From Puniceicoccales bacterium (GTDB taxonomy: Bacteria > Verrucomicrobiota > Verrucomicrobiia > Opitutales > LL51), in NCBI GenBank assembly GCA_031268545.1, contig JAIRXD010000019.1:1-8941 (forward strand): a DNA stretch of 8,941 bases, read 5' to 3'. Positions 5,234 through 8,941 of this stretch are shown here, in pieces. The notes beneath the pieces were generated by a model. It did not search any database and was not told the DNA's origin. It was given only the letters and a program-made list of their open reading frames with translations. The position numbers and the translations under genes are program-made. Within the stretch, counting starts at the first letter, position 1. Every line of letters begins with the position of its first letter.

Positions 5234-7852
5234 TTAATAGGATGCTTTATTTGGATCACTTAGGCCGATGGTACTGCCAAGGACTGAGATCCATGCATCG
5301 ATGGAGGTGCTATTGATATTAAATGCTCCATTGATATATATTTTTTTTGCTGTATCTATAGAATCCAGTTCATGGATTGAGGCATTATTATATGACCTAA
5401 GTCTTTTATTAATAATATCTTGATCACATAATCCGGCCATGAAGTATGAGTCCCATAGAGCTCTATTGAGGCAGTAAGAGTAGTCATATAACAATTCTAC
5501 GCGATGGTGTGATGGCCAATCAGTTGGTTGCTGAGTATTATCGTGGAAAAATTTTTCGCGTGGAATAAGCGGATTTTGATAGGAGTTGCCGAAACAATAA
5601 GCCGGATGATATCCCAAAAGTCCCGCATTCATATGCTGAAGAAATCCTAGGGTTAGGAAGCCATATTTTTGGTGTGGTAGATCAAAAAGTACTGGGAATC
5701 TTAGGTTACTATCGATGGTTATGGTTTCGGATGAAAGGTTTGCTTTATCCAGGAATTCGGCAGACCAGCTCCAGTTACTCGTTATATCTATCGACATGAG
5801 TGATCTTTTATCCTGTCCGGAGCTTTTACCAATTACCGGTGCCCTGGGATTAGCGTTAGCTAGCCACCTTAGGCAATTTTTATTGCCATTGAACTCCTGT
5901 CTCCAGTCATTGGCACAGCAACTCATGACCCAGAGCAGTTGATTTTTTCCAGGTTCCGGTTTTCTGGCAATGGATAGGTTTCCAGTTTTTACCAAAGTTA
6001 TGTTGTTGATTTCCTGCATAACATAACCTTTGTCGTTTTCCATCAGACTCAGGCTAAGATTTTGCCATTGGGTAGCATCCATGGAAATAATACTGGTTTC
6101 AGCTGCCTGATTTTTGTAACCTTCACTTTGGTATTTTCTTAGATCACTTACGCCATAATTTTCTAATTTTACTGGGCTGGATATGATATTATCAGTCTTT
6201 TTAGTCAGAGATTTTTGGGAAGGCATTTGGATATAACTTTGATAGGTTGAGAAACCTAGATATTGTTTAGAATTATCAAAAAAATTCAAACCGATACATT
6301 GACAATCAAGTAGAGGCCACAGATAGTTATTTTTTATAACCGGTGTACCTGCGGAACCTGTGGCCGGATTGCTGATATAATTTGAATAGGAATTTTTCAA
6401 TGGCAGATCTATTACCACTCCATTATCAGCCATCATGTTATTACTTTGATAGTAGGTTTTTATGAAAAATGTTGCTAGCTGCTGGTGCGATGGATTGTCC
6501 TGAATATAGGGCGATGCATAGATAAGCGAATAGTCCTGGCCATTCATTTTTTTAGTATAGGGGTTTTGTAGGACAAAGGCTGGTTGTACCCTGATTGAAT
6601 CGTAGTACCAATTATAGCCGGAGGAAATGCTATTATTAGGAGATTGGCTATCATTATAATGTCCAAGAAAAACCAACTTAAAATCGGTCCAAATCGGGAA
6701 CAGGCCATGTTGGATTGGTATACCAAGATCATTGGCTTTGGCTCCGGTTATGGTTGTTCCATGTATCGAGCAATCTTCATAGGATACCCAGGTTTGCGGA
6801 TGATAAAGAGGGTAGGTGGCCAGTGGATTGATTGCCCCATCGGTGTAACTGTCCTTCAATCTATAAAAACTCCTCACATAGCCCCAGGTAGTTGGTGGCG
6901 CCGGCAATGATGTTGGTGGCTGAAACAGGAAACTATCATCGCCAATTAGTGATGGTCCCATGGATGATTCGAAATACCAGCTTAAATTTTTACGAAATCC
7001 GCCATTTCTGGTATCGGTTAGTAGGCCTCTGGAACAACAGGTTAGATTATGAAAGTGTTCTTTTAGCAGGGATTTTTCAAAATCATTGAAATAGCTGCCA
7101 AGTATAAAATCTGAGTAATGGATCCTGGTTGTAGCCTTTTTGTTACTGTCCAGATAGTCCTGGGTTAATGGAAAGTTGTCCTGACCTAGCATTTCCAGGC
7201 CATTTCGCTGGGGACAGGATCTTTGTAAAAAATATGCATCTTGACAGTCTAGGTACTTGTCGTCCTGTAGATTACATTGAGCCTTCAGACTTTCATCATC
7301 GACCCAGTAGGCCCGGTGGGCGATAATTTTATTCGACTGATCTTTTATCTGAATTTTTTGGACATATACATGCTCATTGATGTTTATTACATAGTTGTCA
7401 TCAATTAATTTGATATAGCTGTCATCGGTGGCTGATGTGGCGAAATCCAGGTTATCGTTGGTTGAAAAATCCTCGCGATCATTTTTTGATACCAGCCATC
7501 CAAGAAATGTTTTTGAGTCGGTGGCAGTGACGTCGCCATCGTCGCATTTATCCACGCGCCAGGCTCCAATCCAGAAGGATTTATTGCTGTGGACATTTTT
7601 CATTATATCGGCTCGAGCTGTAATTACGTTATCCTGGGCAGCCAATGAATTTAGCCGAGCCATGGCCTCGTTTAAAGCGATCAATGCCTGGGATCTGGCC
7701 CGAGACTTTTCATTTTCCATCAGCACCAGGTTGTTTATTTTGGTTTTCTGCAGGCTGGATAGCATGAAAAATCCAACGAGCAGGCCAGTTAGTAGCGCTA
7801 TGGCGCTGACCACCAACATCAATGCAAATCCATTTTTCCTATCGACCGCCAT
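5234..7852 (-). CDS. Large prepilin-like envelope protein, N-terminal and central part (Verru_Chthon-like family)
   Basis: From ATG 7852-7850 this is an 872-residue protein. It has a short basic leader (MAVDRKNG) and then a hydrophobic segment from FALMLVVS through about residue 32. This resembles a type IV prepilin or minor pseudopilin N-terminus without the usual Glu at mature +5, as in GspK and PilX. Cleavage after Gly8 is plausible and the rest would be extracytoplasmic. Numbered from ATG 7852, the family-like motifs are FLGWLVS (116-122), RAYWVDDESLKA (180-191), LTCCSRGLLTDTRNGGF (270-286), DYSYCLNRALWDSYF (790-804) and NGAFNINSTSIDAW (841-854). I recognise these from large Verrucomicrobiota/Opitutia proteins over 1,000 aa, related to Verru_Chthon cassette protein A. 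Fifteen cysteines are present. The function is unknown; a role in a pilus or secretion system is inferred. Upstream in-frame TTG 7864 and GTG 7858 are possible starts but lack a ribosome-binding site. The C-terminus appears to continue in the next ORF after an in-frame TAA. Confidence 0.85.
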   Translation of the reverse strand: MAVDRKNGFALMLVVSAIALLTGLLVGFFMLSSLQKTKINNLVLMENEKSRARSQALIALNEAMARLNSLAAQDNVITARADIMKNVHSNKSFWIGAWRVDKCDDGDVTATDSKTFLGWLVSKNDREDFSTNDNLDFATSATDDSYIKLIDDNYVININEHVYVQKIQIKDQSNKIIAHRAYWVDDESLKAQCNLQDDKYLDCQDAYFLQRSCPQRNGLEMLGQDNFPLTQDYLDSNKKATTRIHYSDFILGSYFNDFEKSLLKEHFHNLTCCSRGLLTDTRNGGFRKNLSWYFESSMGPSLIGDDSFLFQPPTSLPAPPTTWGYVRSFYRLKDSYTDGAINPLATYPLYHPQTWVSYEDCSIHGTTITGAKANDLGIPIQHGLFPIWTDFKLVFLGHYNDSQSPNNSISSGYNWYYDSIRVQPAFVLQNPYTKKMNGQDYSLIYASPYIQDNPSHQQLATFFIKTYYQSNNMMADNGVVIDLPLKNSYSNYISNPATGSAGTPVIKNNYLWPLLDCQCIGLNFFDNSKQYLGFSTYQSYIQMPSQKSLTKKTDNIISSPVKLENYGVSDLRKYQSEGYKNQAAETSIISMDATQWQNLSLSLMENDKGYVMQEINNITLVKTGNLSIARKPEPGKNQLLWVMSCCANDWRQEFNGNKNCLRWLANANPRAPVIGKSSGQDKRSLMSIDITSNWSWSAEFLDKANLSSETITIDSNLRFPVLFDLPHQKYGFLTLGFLQHMNAGLLGYHPAYCFGNSYQNPLIPREKFFHDNTQQPTDWPSHHRVELLYDYSYCLNRALWDSYFMAGLCDQDIINKRLRSYNNASIHELDSIDTAKKIYINGAFNINSTSIDAWISVLGSTIGLSDPNKASY

Positions 7853-7976
7853 TAGCACTTGCAACTACGCGGCAAATGGTGTAATAATTTTTGAAAACAG
7901 AAAGAGTTTTATTGAAATTAAAAACTGCTTGAAATTTTTCTGAAAGTAAGTTGCCTTCTCAGGTAGTGTTTTAGCT
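7853..7976. other. Intergenic region between divergent prepilin-like gene and tRNA-Cys
   Basis: These 124 bp must hold the promoters for the minus-strand prepilin-like gene and the plus-strand tRNA. The stretch is AT-rich with T and A runs. I found no pair of -35 and -10 boxes with convincing spacing on either strand, and no open frame of note. Confidence 0.5.
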
Positions 7977-8051
<75 letters not shown>

Positions 8052-8052
8052 T

Positions 8053-8941
8053 TTATTCGAGTAGGTCTTCAATTTTTCTCTTGTATATCTGGCCATATTT
8101 ATCTAAAAATTTCACATTATTTGTGGTTATTTTTGCTAACTTTAACCTGGGATGATCATTTACTATCGCCCCTACGGAATAGAGTTTATCGCCGATCTGT
8201 ATCGTCCCTTCACCATTTGTGGTACGTTGAACACTATCAGCTTTTAACCCGAGAATTGTGCTGGAGACTGTTCTTTGTTTGATTTCAATCGGATTTCTGA
8301 ACAGATGTTTAGCCTTTCTTCTTGGGATGATAGCATTATTGGCTACGTAGACCTTCTGGTTTTTGCTTTGATTATCTTCGGATTTTGCCAAAAGTGAAGG
8401 GTTTTTGGTGAAGTCCAAAAGGTGCTTTCCCCCATTGAAAGAACCATAATTTTTGAGTAATGCTGTGGTGAGTAGGATGCAAGCAACGCAGGCAGCTATC
8501 AGGGCAGTGCCTTTTGTAAACTTTGCAGTGACTTGGATGCTAGAGGCCTTTTTTATCCCATTGACCATGGATCCTATCACTGTATGCGAGATTGCATATA
8601 TTTGTTTTACCAATTTACCAATGGCTAATTTTAGCTGCCTGATTGCGTTTGATATTTTTACAGCTACTTTAGGATCATTAGATTTTGCCATTGCATGAAT
8701 TTTGCCATGGGTTAAACCGACTTCACTGCCCATAGACGCCGAAGATGCTTTTGATACTGGAGCTCTAAAGTGTAGTTTTTTGATGAAGAAAGAGGATTTG
8801 AAAATTTTTTTACATATATTGAAAAGATAATCTAGTGGTTTTTGACACAAATAGGCAACAAAGAAGTATATAACGGATGCTGTGGCTTCAACTAACAATC
8901 TCGTTATATTTGCCAGGAATTTTTGGGAAAAAGATAGGCAT
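8053..8941 (-). CDS. Membrane-anchored protein with GspC/GspB/PilP-like C-terminal domain (5' end not resolved)
   Basis: The frame stays open to the right edge of the window, so the start is either outside or at an internal codon such as TTG 8898; residues here are counted from that TTG (281 aa). There is a hydrophobic N-terminal stretch at about 5-17, a basic and amphipathic region with many lysines (about 30-125), one clear membrane helix (about 131-148, GTALIAACVACILLTTALL) and then a lysine-rich linker. The C-terminal domain (about 211-277) has the order GTIQIGDKLYSVGAIVN, RLKLAKITTNNVKFLDKYG, IYKRKI. The pattern of short beta strands, G-x-x-Y-x-V-G-x-x-V and then V-x-F-x-D-x-x-G, recalls the homology region of type II secretion GspC/GspB and pilus PilP proteins, which sit in the periplasm and link inner- and outer-membrane parts. 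I cannot assign a name. The gene may work with the prepilin-like protein on the same strand, but a plus-strand tRNA lies between them. Confidence 0.7.
   Translation of the reverse strand, partial: CLSFSQKFLANITRLLVEATASVIYFFVAYLCQKPLDYLFNICKKIFKSSFFIKKLHFRAPVSKASSASMGSEVGLTHGKIHAMAKSNDPKVAVKISNAIRQLKLAIGKLVKQIYAISHTVIGSMVNGIKKASSIQVTAKFTKGTALIAACVACILLTTALLKNYGSFNGGKHLLDFTKNPSLLAKSEDNQSKNQKVYVANNAIIPRRKAKHLFRNPIEIKQRTVSSTILGLKADSVQRTTNGEGTIQIGDKLYSVGAIVNDHPRLKLAKITTNNVKFLDKYGQIYKRKIEDLLE

Noticed and set aside
5234..5236. Reassignment of TAA as a sense codon
   Set aside because: TAA also ends accC, der, the kinase and both neighbouring minus-strand ORFs at sensible positions, so a genome-wide code change is not supported.
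7905..7926. Inverted repeat AGTTTT / AAAACT with a 10-base spacer
   Set aside because: Only six mostly A-T pairs, no GC-rich stem and no U-tract in a sensible orientation; no gene ends beside it, so it is not a terminator candidate.
7428..7943. A 171-codon plus-strand open frame opposite the prepilin-like gene's start
   Set aside because: It is antisense to a gene with clear family motifs, has no recognisable domain or ribosome-binding site, and its composition mirrors the opposite strand.

Overview
This window most likely comes from a bacterium of the Verrucomicrobiota, probably the Opitutia (Opitutales). The genome is moderately AT-rich and tightly packed. The main clue is the large prepilin-like envelope protein encoded on the minus strand between about 4646 and 7852. 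Its motifs match, from memory, a large protein family typical of Opitutia and related to the Verru_Chthon cassette proteins. The housekeeping genes (accC, der, fabD) are bacterial but do not fix the phylum alone. No phage, transposon, CRISPR or integron signal was seen.

Layout: (1) 1-182 +, the 3' end of accC, the biotin carboxylase subunit of acetyl-CoA carboxylase. (2) about 229-1626 +, der (engA), a tandem GTPase for 50S ribosome assembly. (3) 1619-2575 -, a Na+/Ca2+-exchanger-like (CaCA fold) membrane protein that overlaps der tail to tail by 8 bp and seems to lack the family's ion-binding glutamates. (4) 2585-3499 -, fabD, malonyl-CoA:ACP transacylase, directly upstream of the CaCA-like gene in the same probable transcript. 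(5) a 41 bp divergent intergenic region with a recognisable sigma-70-type promoter, then 3541-4635 +, a PfkB/ribokinase-fold sugar kinase. (6) 4646-5194 - and 5234-7852 -, a short and a long ORF that together look like one large prepilin-like envelope protein. They are divided by one in-frame TAA plus 13 sense codons, and the downstream part has its own Shine-Dalgarno sequence. (7) 7977-8051 +, tRNA-Cys(GCA) with encoded CCA. (8) 8053 to the right edge -, a membrane-anchored protein with a C-terminal domain resembling the GspC/GspB/PilP homology region, cut by the window edge.

Functionally the left half is core metabolism and translation: AccC supplies malonyl-CoA and FabD loads it onto acyl carrier protein, though the two genes lie on opposite strands. 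The right half holds minus-strand envelope or secretion genes, probably linked to type IV pilus or type II secretion machinery. Intergenic spaces are very short (8 bp overlap, 9, 10 and 1 bp gaps), and no clear intrinsic terminators were found. Only one start has an obvious Shine-Dalgarno sequence, so several starts are uncertain. The only gene-free stretches are the 46 bp before der, the 41 bp at 3500-3540 and the 124 bp at 7853-7976; none exceeds 300 bp.
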